DNA of 64,000 nucleotides, taken from contig DASWWX010000039.1 of the NCBI GenBank assembly GCA_036405815.1, forward strand, positions 37,374 through 101,373, written 5' to 3'. Every line of letters starts with the position of its first letter. The stretch's first letter is position 1. Both the position numbers and the translations under genes were made by a program. Shown piece after piece: positions 38,806 through 47,695 of the stretch. Under the pieces are notes generated by a model. The model had not been told where the DNA came from. It made no database searches and saw only the letters and a program-made list of their open reading frames with translations. Origin of the DNA: Solimonas sp036405815 (lineage in GTDB: Bacteria > Pseudomonadota > Gammaproteobacteria > Nevskiales > Nevskiaceae).

Positions 38806-40911
38806 TTAAGCCGTTGCGGTTTCGAGGTCCTTCATCGACAGGCGGATCTTGCCGTCCTTGCTGACTTCCAGAACCTTGACGCGCACCGACTGGCCTTCCT
38901 TGACCACGTCCTCGACCTTGTCGACGCGCTTGTCGGCGAGCTGCGAAATATGCACCAGACCGTCCTTGCCCGGCGCGATCGTGACGAACGCACCGAAGTC
39001 CATGATCTTGGCGACACGGCCTTCGTAGATCGCACCGACTTCGACGTCGCGGGTCAGCGCATTGATGCGCGCCACGGCCGCTTCGGCCGCCTTGCCGTCG
39101 ATCGCGGCAATCTTGATCGTGCCGTCATCGGCGATATCGATCTGCGTGCCGGTTTCCTTGGTGATCGACTGGATCGTCGAGCCGCCCTTGCCAATGACCT
39201 CGCGGATCTTGTCCGGATGGATCTTGATCGTGGTGATGCGCGGCGCGAACGGCGACAGCTCGGCACGCGCCTTGGGCAGCACCTGGTTCATCGCCTCAAG
39301 GATGTGCAGACGCGCAGCCTTCGCCTGCGTCAGCGCCTGGGCCATGATCTCACCGGTGATGCCGGCGACCTTGATGTCCATCTGCAGCGCGGTCACGCCT
39401 TCGGTCGTGCCGGCAACCTTGAAGTCCATGTCGCCGAGGTGATCTTCGTCGCCGAGGATGTCGGTCAGGACGGCCCAGCGGCCTTCCTCGAGGATCAGAC
39501 CCATCGCGACGCCGGCAACGGGCGCCTTGATCGGCACGCCCGCGTCCATCAGCGCGAGGCAGGCGCCGCAGACCGAGGCCATCGACGACGAACCGTTGGA
39601 TTCGGTGACTTCCGAGACCACGCGCACGATGTACGGGAATTCGCTGCTCAGATCCGGCATCACCGCAGCTACGCCGCGCTTGGCCAGACGGCCGTGACCG
39701 ATCTCGCGGCGCTTCGGCGCATTGAGGCGGCCGGTCTCGCCGACGCAGTACGGCGGGAAGTTGTAGTGGAACATGAAGTTCTCATGCCACTCGCCTTCGA
39801 TCGCGTCGATGATCTGGTAGTCCTTGCCGCTGCCCAGCGTCGTGATGGCCACAACCTGCGTCTCGCCGCGCGTGAACACGGCAGAGCCGTGGGTACGCGG
39901 CAGCACGCCCGTGGTCATCGCCAGCGGACGCACCGTGAAGCGATCACGGCCGTCGATGCGCGGCGCACCGTCGAGGATGCGGTTACGGACGATCTTGGCC
40001 TTCAGTTCTTCGAGTTCGGCCTTGACGTGGTTTTCGGTGAACAGCGCATCGGCAGCGCGGGCCGCCTTGGCCTGCTTGGTGACTTCATCCAGCTTGCCGT
40101 AGCGAGCCTGCTTTTCAGTGAAACCATAGGCGTCGGCGATGGCCGGCTCGAACTGCGCGACAAAGCCCTTGACCGCCGAGCGGTCCTGCGGCTGCCACTG
40201 CCACTTCGGCTTGCCCGCTTCGGCAACGAACTCGTTGATCGCCTGGATCGCGGCCTGCATCTGCTCGTGACCGTACATGACGGCACCCAGCATCACCGCC
40301 TCCGGCAGCATCTGCGCTTCGGACTCGACCATCAGCACGGCATCCTTGGTGCCGGCGACGACGAGATCGAGCTGCGAGGTTTCCAGCTCGGAAGCGGTCG
40401 GGTTCAGGAGGTAGTTGCCATCCTTGTAGCCGACGCGCGCCGCGCCGATCGGACCCTGGAACGGCACGCCGGACAGCGCCAGCGCCGCGGAGGCACCAAG
40501 CATCGCCGGGATGTCACCGTCGATTTCCGGATTCAGCGACATCACCATCGCGACAATCTGGATCTCGTTGTAGAAACCTTCCGGGAACAGCGGGCGGATC
40601 GGGCGATCGATGAGGCGCGAGGTCAGCGTTTCCTTCTCAGTCGGACGGCCTTCACGCTTGAAGAAGCCGCCGGGAATGCGGCCGCCAGCGTAGAAGCGCT
40701 CCATGTAATCGACGGTCAGCGGGAAGAAGTCCTGTTCGGGCTTGGCTTCCTTCTTCCCAACGACGGAAACGAAAACAACGGTGTCATCGATCGTGACGAT
40801 GACGGCGGCGCCGGCCTGACGCGCAACGGCGCCGGTTTCGAGCGTGACGGACTGCTTGCCGTACTGGAAGGTCTTCTTCACGGGCACGGCAGGGGTGGCA
40901 GGAATTGCCAT
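38806..40911 (-). CDS. pnp: Polyribonucleotide nucleotidyltransferase (PNPase)
   Basis: 701 residues from ATG 40911 (an ATG 15 nt up lacks family support). Two RNase PH domains: the first with GGRIPGGFFKREGRPTEKETLTSRLIDR, the second with TRGETQVVAITTLG and the catalytic core of the DILGDEDHLGDMDFKVAGT segment, which is read across positions about 480-500. A helical linker lies between them. KH (IREVIGKGGSTIQSI) and S1 (GAIYEGRVAKIMDFGAFV) domains follow at the C-terminus. It degrades RNA 3' to 5' and is part of the degradosome. It follows rpsO directly, as in most gammaproteobacteria. Confidence 0.97.
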   Translation of the reverse strand: MAIPATPAVPVKKTFQYGKQSVTLETGAVARQAGAAVIVTIDDTVVFVSVVGKKEAKPEQDFFPLTVDYMERFYAGGRIPGGFFKREGRPTEKETLTSRLIDRPIRPLFPEGFYNEIQIVAMVMSLNPEIDGDIPAMLGASAALALSGVPFQGPIGAARVGYKDGNYLLNPTASELETSQLDLVVAGTKDAVLMVESEAQMLPEAVMLGAVMYGHEQMQAAIQAINEFVAEAGKPKWQWQPQDRSAVKGFVAQFEPAIADAYGFTEKQARYGKLDEVTKQAKAARAADALFTENHVKAELEELKAKIVRNRILDGAPRIDGRDRFTVRPLAMTTGVLPRTHGSAVFTRGETQVVAITTLGSGKDYQIIDAIEGEWHENFMFHYNFPPYCVGETGRLNAPKRREIGHGRLAKRGVAAVMPDLSSEFPYIVRVVSEVTESNGSSSMASVCGACLALMDAGVPIKAPVAGVAMGLILEEGRWAVLTDILGDEDHLGDMDFKVAGTTEGVTALQMDIKVAGITGEIMAQALTQAKAARLHILEAMNQVLPKARAELSPFAPRITTIKIHPDKIREVIGKGGSTIQSITKETGTQIDIADDGTIKIAAIDGKAAEAAVARINALTRDVEVGAIYEGRVAKIMDFGAFVTIAPGKDGLVHISQLADKRVDKVEDVVKEGQSVRVKVLEVSKDGKIRLSMKDLETATA

Positions 40912-40945
40912 AGGGAGCACCTGCAAATAGTTAGGCGGTGAAACG

Positions 40946-40969
40946 AAAAAGCGCCGCGATTAGCGGCGC
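40946..40969 (-). terminator. rpsO terminator overlapping the stop codon
   Basis: GCGCCGC and GCGGCGC arms (40963-40969 and 40951-40957) enclose a TAATC loop, then TTTTT (40950-40946). The left arm is made from the last two codons (Arg-Arg) and the TAA stop sits in the loop. It separates rpsO from pnp, probably with partial read-through. Confidence 0.8.
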
Positions 40970-41229
40970 AGACCGAGTTCTGCGATCAACTTGCTGTAGC
41001 GCGCTTCGTCCTTGCGCTTCAGATAGTCGAGCATCTGGCGACGCTGATTGACCATCTTCAGCAGGCCGCGACGCGAGTGATTGTCCTTCTTGTGCTGCTC
41101 GAAGTGCGGGCTCAGCTCGTTGATGCGCGTCGTCAGCAGGGCAACCTGCACTTCCGGGGAACCGGTGTCACCGGCACCACGCGCAAACTTCTTGACCACA
41201 TCCGCTTTACGTTCAACCGTCAACGTCAT
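40960..41229 (-). CDS. rpsO: 30S ribosomal protein S15
   Basis: 89 residues from ATG 41229 with GGAAG upstream; an earlier ATG adds five residues not found in S15. Family phrases: GDTGSPEVQVALLTTRINELSPHF, the 16S-rRNA contact KKDNHSRRGLLKMVNQRR and LDYLKRKD. It binds the 16S central domain early in 30S assembly. Expressed from its own promoter and coupled to pnp. Confidence 0.98.
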   Translation of the reverse strand: MTLTVERKADVVKKFARGAGDTGSPEVQVALLTTRINELSPHFEQHKKDNHSRRGLLKMVNQRRQMLDYLKRKDEARYSKLIAELGLRR

Positions 41230-41308
41230 TGCTTCCAGCTCCAAATACTTGATCGACTTTTACTTTATACAGTCGAATATCATAGCTTTTTTAACGGCTC
41301 GTGGACAA
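41230..41308 (-). promoter_or_regulatory. rpsO promoter and short leader
   Basis: On the minus strand, TTGTCC (41308-41303) and TATGAT (41284-41279) are 18 bp apart. The leader (about 43 nt) contains CGACT...AGTCG, a small hairpin before the ribosome site, where S15 could act on its own mRNA. A second possible -10 (TATAAA) lies inside the leader. Confidence 0.55.
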
Positions 41309-41315
41309 GCGCCAT

Positions 41316-42233
41316 TTACGCCGTATCGACCAGCCAGCGCCGGGGCAGAAGCCGCCGATCGGGGGCGATTTCAGCCAATCCCAGCAGGCGCCCACCCGCA
41401 TCCAGGACCGCCACGCGGCCCGGTTCGGCCGGCAATTGCTCTAGAGACAGTGGTTGGCCCTGGGCAAGACGGGCCGCCTGGGCCGGGTCGACCCGCAGTT
41501 GCGGCCAGTGGGAAAGCGCCTCGGCCGGCGCAATCAGCAGTGCGTCCCGCGCTGGGCCTTCCGCAATCGCCTCGATCTGTTCCAGCGTCACCAGCGGACG
41601 GTCCCACAGCGGCGTCACGCCGGTACGACGCAATGCGGTCAGGTGCGCGCATTGCCCGATGGCCCGTGCCCAGTCTTCGGCGAGCGTGCGGACGTAGGTG
41701 CCCTTGGAACAGCGCACCTCGAATTCAAACCCGTCAGCGTCCTGAGACAGCAACCGCAGATCCAGGATCTGCACACGGCGCGGCGCCCGATCCACCTCTT
41801 CGCCGGCACGGGCCAGCTCGTACAGGCGCTGCCCTTGATGCTTGAGCGCCGAGTACATGGGCGGGACCTGTTCGATCCAGCCTTGGAAGCGCGGCAGCAC
41901 CGCGGCCAGCTCCCCGCCTCGCAAACCGCGGGTGTCGGAGGTTTCGACCACCTCGCCTTCGGCATCGCCGGTGGCCGTACGCTGCCCGAGGCGCGCGCGC
42001 GCGCGATAGGCCTTGTCGCCATCCAGCAGGACACCGCACAGCTTGGTCGCCTGCCCGAGACAGACTGGCAGCACGCCGGTGGCCAGCGGATCCAGGCTGC
42101 CGGTGTGACCGGCCTTGTCGGCCGAGTAGAGACGCCGCACCTGCTGCAGCGCGGCGTTGGAGCTGATGCCCAGCGGCTTGTCCAGCAGCAGGATGCCGGT
42201 CACGTTCCGGCGAGGGCGGCGCGCAGCGGACAT
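41316..42233 (-). CDS. truB: tRNA pseudouridine(55) synthase
   Basis: 305 residues. The catalytic Asp is in GHTGSLDPLATGVLP, after LLLDKPLGISSN. Further motifs are YRARARLGQRTATGDAEGEV, PPMYSALKHQG and CSKGTYVRTLAEDWA, with a PUA-like C-terminal part. It makes pseudouridine 55 in the T loop of tRNAs. It lies 14 bp after rbfA in the nusA-infB operon. Confidence 0.97.
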   Translation of the reverse strand: MSAARRPRRNVTGILLLDKPLGISSNAALQQVRRLYSADKAGHTGSLDPLATGVLPVCLGQATKLCGVLLDGDKAYRARARLGQRTATGDAEGEVVETSDTRGLRGGELAAVLPRFQGWIEQVPPMYSALKHQGQRLYELARAGEEVDRAPRRVQILDLRLLSQDADGFEFEVRCSKGTYVRTLAEDWARAIGQCAHLTALRRTGVTPLWDRPLVTLEQIEAIAEGPARDALLIAPAEALSHWPQLRVDPAQAARLAQGQPLSLEQLPAEPGRVAVLDAGGRLLGLAEIAPDRRLLPRRWLVDTA

Positions 42234-42247
42234 GAACCCGGCGCCGC

Positions 42248-42628
42248 CTAAGGCTTGGAGCGCGAGGACTCGTGCTGACGGTCCTGCTCGACGGCATCGC
42301 GGATCATGGCGCTGATGCGATCTCCCTCGCGCATGGCGACATCGACGGCGAAATGCAGCTGCGGCACCACCCGCAGGCTCAGCCGCTCGCCCAGACCGTG
42401 CCGCAGCTTGCCGGCAGCGTGTTTAAGCCCGCGCAGCGCTTCCTGCAACTCGGCATCGGAGCCCAGCGAACTTATCGTCACTCGCGCGTTGCGCAGGTCC
42501 GGCGAGATGTCCACACCCGTAACCGTCACGCCGGCCACGCGCGGGTCGGACAACTCGTCCCGGATCAGCGTGGCCAGCTCGGCCTGCAGCTGGGTATTGA
42601 TACGCAGCTTGCGCGGATACTCTTTCAC
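42248..42628 (-). CDS. rbfA: Ribosome-binding factor A
   Basis: 126 residues from GTG 42628, 20 bp after the infB stop; no ATG with the family N-terminus exists. RbfA KH-type fold: INTQLQAELATLIRDELSDPRV, VTGVDISPDLRNARVTIS and LHFAVDVAMREGDRISAMI. It assists 16S 5'-end maturation and cold adaptation. Position between infB and truB is standard. Confidence 0.94.
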   Translation of the reverse strand: MKEYPRKLRINTQLQAELATLIRDELSDPRVAGVTVTGVDISPDLRNARVTISSLGSDAELQEALRGLKHAAGKLRHGLGERLSLRVVPQLHFAVDVAMREGDRISAMIRDAVEQDRQHESSRSKP

Positions 42629-42648
42629 CGCGGCACCCGGGATCGATC

Positions 42649-45303
42649 TCAGGCCGCAGCCTGAACCGAGCGGCGCACTTCGATGCGCTGGAAGCACTCG
42701 ATCTGGTCGCCGGCCTTGACGTCGTTGTAGTCCTTGACGCCGATACCGCACTCGGTGCCCGCCTCGACCTTCTGCACGTCGTCCTTGAAACGACGCAGCG
42801 ATTCGAGCGTGCCTTCGTAGATGACCGTGTTGTTGCGCAACACGCGGATCGGCAGGCTCTTCTGCACCGAGCCCTCGATGACCAGGCAGCCTGCGATGTT
42901 GCCAAGCTTGGAGCTGCGGAACACGTCGCGCACCTGCGCGATGCCGACGATCTGCTCGCGCGTCTCGGTGCCCAGCAGGCCGGAGACGGCATCGCTGACG
43001 TCGTCAATGATGTCGTAGATGATCGAGTAATAGCGAACGTCGACGCCGGTATCCTGGATGCGCTTGCGCGCAGCGCCGTCGGCACGGACGTTGAAGCCGA
43101 TGATGATGGCCTTGGACGCCATCGCCAGATCGACGTCGGACTCGTTGATGCCGCCGATCGTCGACGACAGCACGTTGACCTTGACCTCCTCGCTCGGAAT
43201 CTTGCGCAGCGCTTCGGCGATCGCCTCGGCGGAACCCTGCACGTCCGACTTGATCATCAACGTCAGCTGCTTGACCTCGCCCTCGCCCATCTTGGCGAGG
43301 AACTGGTCCATGCGCACCGCCTGCGTTTGCGCCAGCTTCTGTTCGCGCAGCTTTTGCTCGCGCAGCGATGCCAGTTCGCGCGCCTTGCGCTCATCGGCGA
43401 CCACCACCAGATCGTCGCCCGCGTCGGGCGCCCCCGATAGTCCGAGCACCTGCACCGGGATGGACGGACCCGCTTCCTTGGTCGGGCGACCGTTCTCGTC
43501 GAACATCGCGCGGACGCGACCGAAATGCGGGCCCGAGAGAATGACGTCGCCCTGCCGCAGCGTGCCGCTGCGCACCAGGATCGTCGCCACCGGACCACGC
43601 CCCTTCTCGATCGAGGATTCGAGGATATTGCCCTTGGCCAGCGCCTCGGCCGGCGCCTGCAGCTCCAGAACTTCGGCCTGCAGCGAGATGGCATCCAGCA
43701 ACGCGTCGATGCCGGTCCCGTTGACGGCCGACACACCGACGAACTGCACGTCGCCGCCGTAATCCTCGGCCACGACCTCTTCCTTCAACAGCTCATTCTT
43801 GACGCGATCAATGTTCGCGTCCGGCTTGTCGATCTTGGTGATGGCCACGACCAACGGCGCGTTGGCCGCACGCGCGTGCTGGACCGCTTCGCGCGTCTGC
43901 GGCATGACGCCGTCATCGCCCGCCACCACCAGCACGACGATGTCAGTCACCTGCGCGCCGCGCGCACGCATGCGCGTGAAGGCCGCATGGCCGGGCGTGT
44001 CGAGGAAGGTGATGATGCCTTTCGGCGTTTCAACGTGATAGGCGCCAATATGTTGCGTGATGCCACCGGCTTCACCCGCAGCGACACGCGTCTTGCGGAT
44101 GTAATCGAGCAGCGACGTCTTGCCGTGGTCGACGTGGCCCATGATGGTGACCACCGGCGGGCGGCCGATCATCTCGCCGTCCTGCGCATCGCCACTGACC
44201 GCCTGCTCCAGGCTGTCTTCGTGATCGGTAGCCTTGACGGCGCGGGCCTTATGGCCCATTTCCTCGACCATCAACAGCGCCGTGTCCTGATCCAGCGACT
44301 GGTTGATCGTGGCCATGATGCCGTTCTTCATCATGACCTTGATCAGTTCGGTGGCCTTGACCGCCATGCGGTTGGCCAACTCACCGACCGTGATCGCCTC
44401 AGGCACTTCAACCTCGCGCACGACCGGCGCCACAGGCTTCTCGAAGCCGTGTACGTTTTCGACGCGAATCCTGCCCGAGGGCTTCTTCTGCTTCTTGTCG
44501 CGCTTGCCGCCCTTGCCTTCGGCCAGGTGCAGCTCCTGACGATGATGGCGATCGTCGCGGCCCGTCCGCTCTCCAGGCTTACGCGCCGGCGCCGCAGCGC
44601 CACCAGGAGCGGTTGCCGCAGGGGTACGCGCTGGCGCGGCCGGTGTCGGCGCAGGCTGAGCCGCGATCGCGCGCGCCGCCTCGGTGCTGCGACGAAGGTT
44701 TTCAGCGGCACGATTGCGCGACTGCTCTGCGTCCCACTTGGCCTTGTAGAGCGGATCTTCCGTGAGCCGGCGCTGATGCTCCTCGCGAGCGACCTGCGCG
44801 GCAGCAAGCGACTCAGCCTCGAGACGCTGCGCCTCCTCAACAACCAAGCGCCTTTCCAGTTCCTCTTGATGCCGCTTGGCTTCGGCTTCCGCCGCCGCAC
44901 GCGCCGCGATCTCACGTTCCTGCTCGTCACGAGCCGCCTGCTCTTCCGCCTCGCGCAGCGCCTCAGGGTCGACGCTCTGGACTTCAGCCTCATCGCGCTT
45001 GACGTAGGTGCGCTTCTTGCGAACCTCGATACTGACGGTCTTGGCCGGGGCACCGCGACCACCGCCCAGGCGCAGCTCAGTGGTTTCCTTGCGCTTGAGC
45101 GTAATGCGGCGCGGCTCGGCAACCGGCGCTGCCGCACCGCGGGTCTTCTGCTGCAGGTAGTTCAACAGCGAGACCTTGTCTTCGGCAGAGACCGCCGACT
45201 GTGCGTTCTTGACCGCAACGCCGGCTTCCTTGAACTGCGACAGCAGCTCATCCACCGGCCGTCCCAGCTCCTTCGCGAAATCCTGAACCGTTACCATGGA
45301 CAT
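42649..45303 (-). CDS. infB: Translation initiation factor IF-2
   Basis: 884 residues from ATG 45303, with GAGG 8-9 nt upstream. The N-terminal IF2-N domain (TVQDFAKELGRPVDELLSQFKEAG) is followed by an Arg/Glu/Ala-rich coiled linker (to about 300). The GTPase core has G1 GHVDHGKTSLLDYIR, G3 DTPGHAAF and G4 TKIDK; the C-terminal beta-barrel and fMet-tRNA-binding domains end the protein. It delivers initiator tRNA; the gene for tRNA-fMet is about 2 kb upstream in the same operon. Confidence 0.97.
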   Translation of the reverse strand: MSMVTVQDFAKELGRPVDELLSQFKEAGVAVKNAQSAVSAEDKVSLLNYLQQKTRGAAAPVAEPRRITLKRKETTELRLGGGRGAPAKTVSIEVRKKRTYVKRDEAEVQSVDPEALREAEEQAARDEQEREIAARAAAEAEAKRHQEELERRLVVEEAQRLEAESLAAAQVAREEHQRRLTEDPLYKAKWDAEQSRNRAAENLRRSTEAARAIAAQPAPTPAAPARTPAATAPGGAAAPARKPGERTGRDDRHHRQELHLAEGKGGKRDKKQKKPSGRIRVENVHGFEKPVAPVVREVEVPEAITVGELANRMAVKATELIKVMMKNGIMATINQSLDQDTALLMVEEMGHKARAVKATDHEDSLEQAVSGDAQDGEMIGRPPVVTIMGHVDHGKTSLLDYIRKTRVAAGEAGGITQHIGAYHVETPKGIITFLDTPGHAAFTRMRARGAQVTDIVVLVVAGDDGVMPQTREAVQHARAANAPLVVAITKIDKPDANIDRVKNELLKEEVVAEDYGGDVQFVGVSAVNGTGIDALLDAISLQAEVLELQAPAEALAKGNILESSIEKGRGPVATILVRSGTLRQGDVILSGPHFGRVRAMFDENGRPTKEAGPSIPVQVLGLSGAPDAGDDLVVVADERKARELASLREQKLREQKLAQTQAVRMDQFLAKMGEGEVKQLTLMIKSDVQGSAEAIAEALRKIPSEEVKVNVLSSTIGGINESDVDLAMASKAIIIGFNVRADGAARKRIQDTGVDVRYYSIIYDIIDDVSDAVSGLLGTETREQIVGIAQVRDVFRSSKLGNIAGCLVIEGSVQKSLPIRVLRNNTVIYEGTLESLRRFKDDVQKVEAGTECGIGVKDYNDVKAGDQIECFQRIEVRRSVQAAA

Positions 45304-45337
45304 CCGTTTTCCTCGAACCGGGTCGTGACCGCGTGAC

Positions 45338-46828
45338 TCAGGCGTAAGCCTTGGCGCGGGCGGCCATGATGAACTGCGAAGCACGCTCTTCACCGAACTC
45401 GGGCAGCAGTTCGAGAAGCTCGTCGGTCGCCAGATCCGCCAGAGCTTCCAGCGACGCCACGCCGGCTTCGGCCAACTGATACGCCGTGTCTTCGTCCATA
45501 TCCTCGAGCGTCAGCAAATCCTCAGCCGGCGTGGCATGTGCACGCTGCTCTGCCTTGGCAATTGCCTTCGTCAGCAGGATGTCGCGCGCACGATTGCGCA
45601 GCTCTTCGACGATCTGCTCGTCGAACTCCTCGATCCCGAGCAGCTCCTGGGTCGGGACGTAGGCGATCTCTTCGAGCGTCGTAAAGCCTTCCTGAACCAG
45701 CACACCGGCGACTTCGGCATCGACGTCCAGACTGTCCATGAACATCTGCAGGACGGACTGGTTTTCCTGCTCCTTCTTCGACTCGGCGTCGGCCGCCGTC
45801 ATCACGTTGAGGACCCAGCCGGTCAGCTCCGAGGCCAGGCGCACGTTCTGGCCGCCACGGCCAATAGCCTGCGCCAGCTTGTCTTCGGCAACACCGATCG
45901 TCATCGAGTGCGACTCTTCATCGACGATGATGGTCTCGACTTCTGCCGGCGCCATCGCGTTGATGACGAACTGGGCGATGTTGTCGTCCCAGGGCACGAT
46001 GTCGACACGCTCGCCCGCCAGTTCGTTGGACACGCTCTGCACGCGCGAACCGCGCATGCCGACGCAAGCACCGACCGGATCGATGCGCTTGTCCTTGGCC
46101 TGGACCGCGATCTTGGCGCGCAGGCCCGGATCGCGCGCCGCGCCCTTGAGCTCGATCAGGCCCTGGGCGATTTCCGGCACTTCCAGCTTGAACAGCTCCA
46201 TCAAGTACTGCGGCGACGTACGCGACAGGAACAGCTGCGGCCCGCGAATCTGAGGACTGACTTCGTACAGGTAGCCGCGGATGCGGTCGCCCGGACGCAC
46301 CGGCTCACGCGGAATCAAATGGTCACGCAGCACGATCGCCTCGGCGTTGTTGCCCAGATCGACGATGACGTTCCCACGCTCCAGACGTTTGACCTGCCCG
46401 GAAATCAGTTCGCCGACGCGGTCGCTGTATGCCGCCACCACCTGCGCGCGTTCAGCCTCGCGCACCTTCTGCACGATGACCTGCTTGGCTTTCTGAGCAC
46501 CGATACGACCGAAATCGACCGACGGCACCTTGTGCTCGATCACATCACCCGTCGCCGCCTCGGACTTTTCCTTGAGCGCATACGACAGCTTGATCTGGCG
46601 CTCCGGGAACTCGAAGTCCTCGCTGTCGTCCTCAAGCACAGTCCAACGACGATAGGTCTCGTAATCGCCCGTGGCACGGTCGATCGACACGCGCAGGTCG
46701 GCCTCGTCGCCGTACTGCTCCTTGGCCGCGGATGCCAGCGCCATCTCCAGGGCCTCGAAGATCAGGCTCTGCTCCACGCCCTTTTCGTTGGAGACCACAT
46801 CGACCATCAAGAGGATGTTCTTGTTCAT
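45338..46828 (-). CDS. nusA: Transcription termination/antitermination protein NusA
   Basis: 496 residues. N-terminal RNAP-binding domain (VVSNEKGVEQSLIFEALEMAL), S1 (GQVKRLERGNVIVDLGN), two KH domains (DPVGACVGMRGSRVQSV and KLAQAIGRGGQNVRLAS) and two C-terminal acidic HhH repeats as in E. coli. It modulates pausing, termination and antitermination. It lies 7 bp after rimP. Confidence 0.98.
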   Translation of the reverse strand: MNKNILLMVDVVSNEKGVEQSLIFEALEMALASAAKEQYGDEADLRVSIDRATGDYETYRRWTVLEDDSEDFEFPERQIKLSYALKEKSEAATGDVIEHKVPSVDFGRIGAQKAKQVIVQKVREAERAQVVAAYSDRVGELISGQVKRLERGNVIVDLGNNAEAIVLRDHLIPREPVRPGDRIRGYLYEVSPQIRGPQLFLSRTSPQYLMELFKLEVPEIAQGLIELKGAARDPGLRAKIAVQAKDKRIDPVGACVGMRGSRVQSVSNELAGERVDIVPWDDNIAQFVINAMAPAEVETIIVDEESHSMTIGVAEDKLAQAIGRGGQNVRLASELTGWVLNVMTAADAESKKEQENQSVLQMFMDSLDVDAEVAGVLVQEGFTTLEEIAYVPTQELLGIEEFDEQIVEELRNRARDILLTKAIAKAEQRAHATPAEDLLTLEDMDEDTAYQLAEAGVASLEALADLATDELLELLPEFGEERASQFIMAARAKAYA

Positions 46829-46835
46829 CGCCTAC

Positions 46836-47300
46836 TTACTCCTGATCGTATTCCGGCACGAGACGCGCCCGTTCAATGTCCGACAGCGGCAATTCCACGA
46901 CGCCCTCAGCGGTCTCCAGCGTAACCGCGCGCTCGTTGATTCCGCGGATCCAGCCGGCAAAGCGGCGACGGCCATTGAGCGGTGCCACGAGTTGCACCCG
47001 CGCCTGTTCATTCATGAACCGCTCGTAATGCGCCGGCTTGACCAGAGGCCGATCCAGGCCAGGCGACGAGACTTCAAGCGTGTAGTGCGTGCTGATGGGA
47101 TCTTCAACATCGAGCGTAGCGGCAACTTCGCGGCTGACGCGTTCACAGTCTTCCACGGTCACGCCCGTGGGCACGTCGATGTACAGCCGCAGCAGGGCAT
47201 TCTTGGTGCTGGGGCTGAATTCGAGCAGCACGAGTTCGCAGCCGACGGCGTTAATCACCGGCTCCAGCAACCGTTCCAAGCGCTCTCGCAAAACCGCCAT
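46836..47300 (-). CDS. rimP: Ribosome maturation factor RimP
   Basis: 154 residues from ATG 47300; the longer frame upstream runs through the tRNA genes and is not real. Motifs GCELVLLEFSPSTKNALLRLYID, CERVSREVAATLDVEDPI, YTLEVSSPGLDRPL and an SH3-like C-domain. It is needed for 30S maturation. First protein gene after the two tRNAs, as in the E. coli metY-rimP-nusA-infB operon. Confidence 0.96.
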   Translation of the reverse strand: MAVLRERLERLLEPVINAVGCELVLLEFSPSTKNALLRLYIDVPTGVTVEDCERVSREVAATLDVEDPISTHYTLEVSSPGLDRPLVKPAHYERFMNEQARVQLVAPLNGRRRFAGWIRGINERAVTLETAEGVVELPLSDIERARLVPEYDQE

Positions 47301-47329
47301 CAAATGCCCTATCAAATTCAAAGGCCAAC

Positions 47330-47354
47330 AAAAAAGGCCCTCAAGGGGGCCTTT
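47330..47354 (-). terminator. Terminator-like hairpin between tRNA-fMet and rimP
   Basis: On the minus strand AAAGGCCC/GGGCCTTT (8-bp stem, 6-base loop), running straight into TTTTTT. It should end most tRNA transcripts while some read on into rimP-nusA-infB. Confidence 0.8.
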
Positions 47355-47369
47355 CTCAAGCCAACTAAT

Positions 47370-47446
47370 TGGTAGCGGGGGCAGGATTCGAACCTGCGAC
47401 CTTCGGGTTATGAGCCCGACGAGCTGCCGGGCTGCTCCACCCCGCA
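47370..47446 (-). tRNA. Initiator tRNA-fMet (CAT)
   Basis: 77 nt with encoded CCA (47372-47370). Anticodon CAT at 47412-47410. The anticodon stem has the three consecutive G-C pairs (GGG CTCATAA CCC) and A11 found in initiators, and there is no normal 1-72 pair. Position 1 is T and position 72 is T, where E. coli has C1/A72, so the required mismatch is kept by other bases. T arm GCAGG-TTCGAAT-CCTGC is regular. It precedes rimP, as metY does in E. coli. Confidence 0.93.
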
Positions 47447-47523
47447 CCAGACAGACGAAAATTATAGCCATCACACGGAGTTGCTGCAAGCCTGGAAAGC
47501 GGCATTTTCTAGGCTCCGGCAAC

Positions 47524-47545
47524 AAAAAACCGGCTTGCGCCGGTT
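47524..47545 (-). terminator. Hairpin terminator after tRNA-Leu
   Basis: AACCGGC-GCAA-GCCGGTT on the minus strand followed by T-rich sequence (47529-47524). A GNRA tetraloop and 7-bp stem: a strong intrinsic terminator between the two tRNA genes. Confidence 0.85.
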
Positions 47546-47551
47546 CTTGGT

Positions 47552-47636
47552 TGGTGCCCACGGAGAGACTCGAACTCCCATGACTTTCGCCGCTACCACC
47601 TCAAGGTAGTGTGTCTACCAATTCCACCACGTGGGC
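47552..47636 (-). tRNA. tRNA-Leu (GAG)
   Basis: 85 nt including encoded CCA. Acceptor GCCCACG pairs with CGTGGGC, discriminator A73, anticodon loop TTGAGGT gives GAG (47602-47600), with a long variable arm typical of class II leucine tRNAs and a T arm with TTCGAGT. It reads CUC/CUU codons. It follows secG and precedes tRNA-fMet. Confidence 0.95.
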
Positions 47637-47662
47637 CCCGCGCTGCCTCGGCAGGGGCGCGA

Positions 47663-47691
47663 ATTCTAGCGCCCGTCCTGCGGTTTGTCTC
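47663..47691 (-). promoter_or_regulatory. Candidate promoter for the tRNA-Leu/tRNA-fMet genes
   Basis: On the minus strand GAGACA (47691-47686) and TAGAAT (47668-47663) with 17 bp between, directly after the secG stop. The start would fall about 20 nt before tRNA-Leu, and a GC-rich discriminator follows, as in stringently controlled stable-RNA promoters. Confidence 0.5.
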
Positions 47692-47695
47692 TAAC

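Noticed and set aside
46836..47561. A longer rimP frame beginning upstream of the tRNA genes
   Set aside because: The extra residues are translated tRNA and terminator sequence. RimP begins at 47300.
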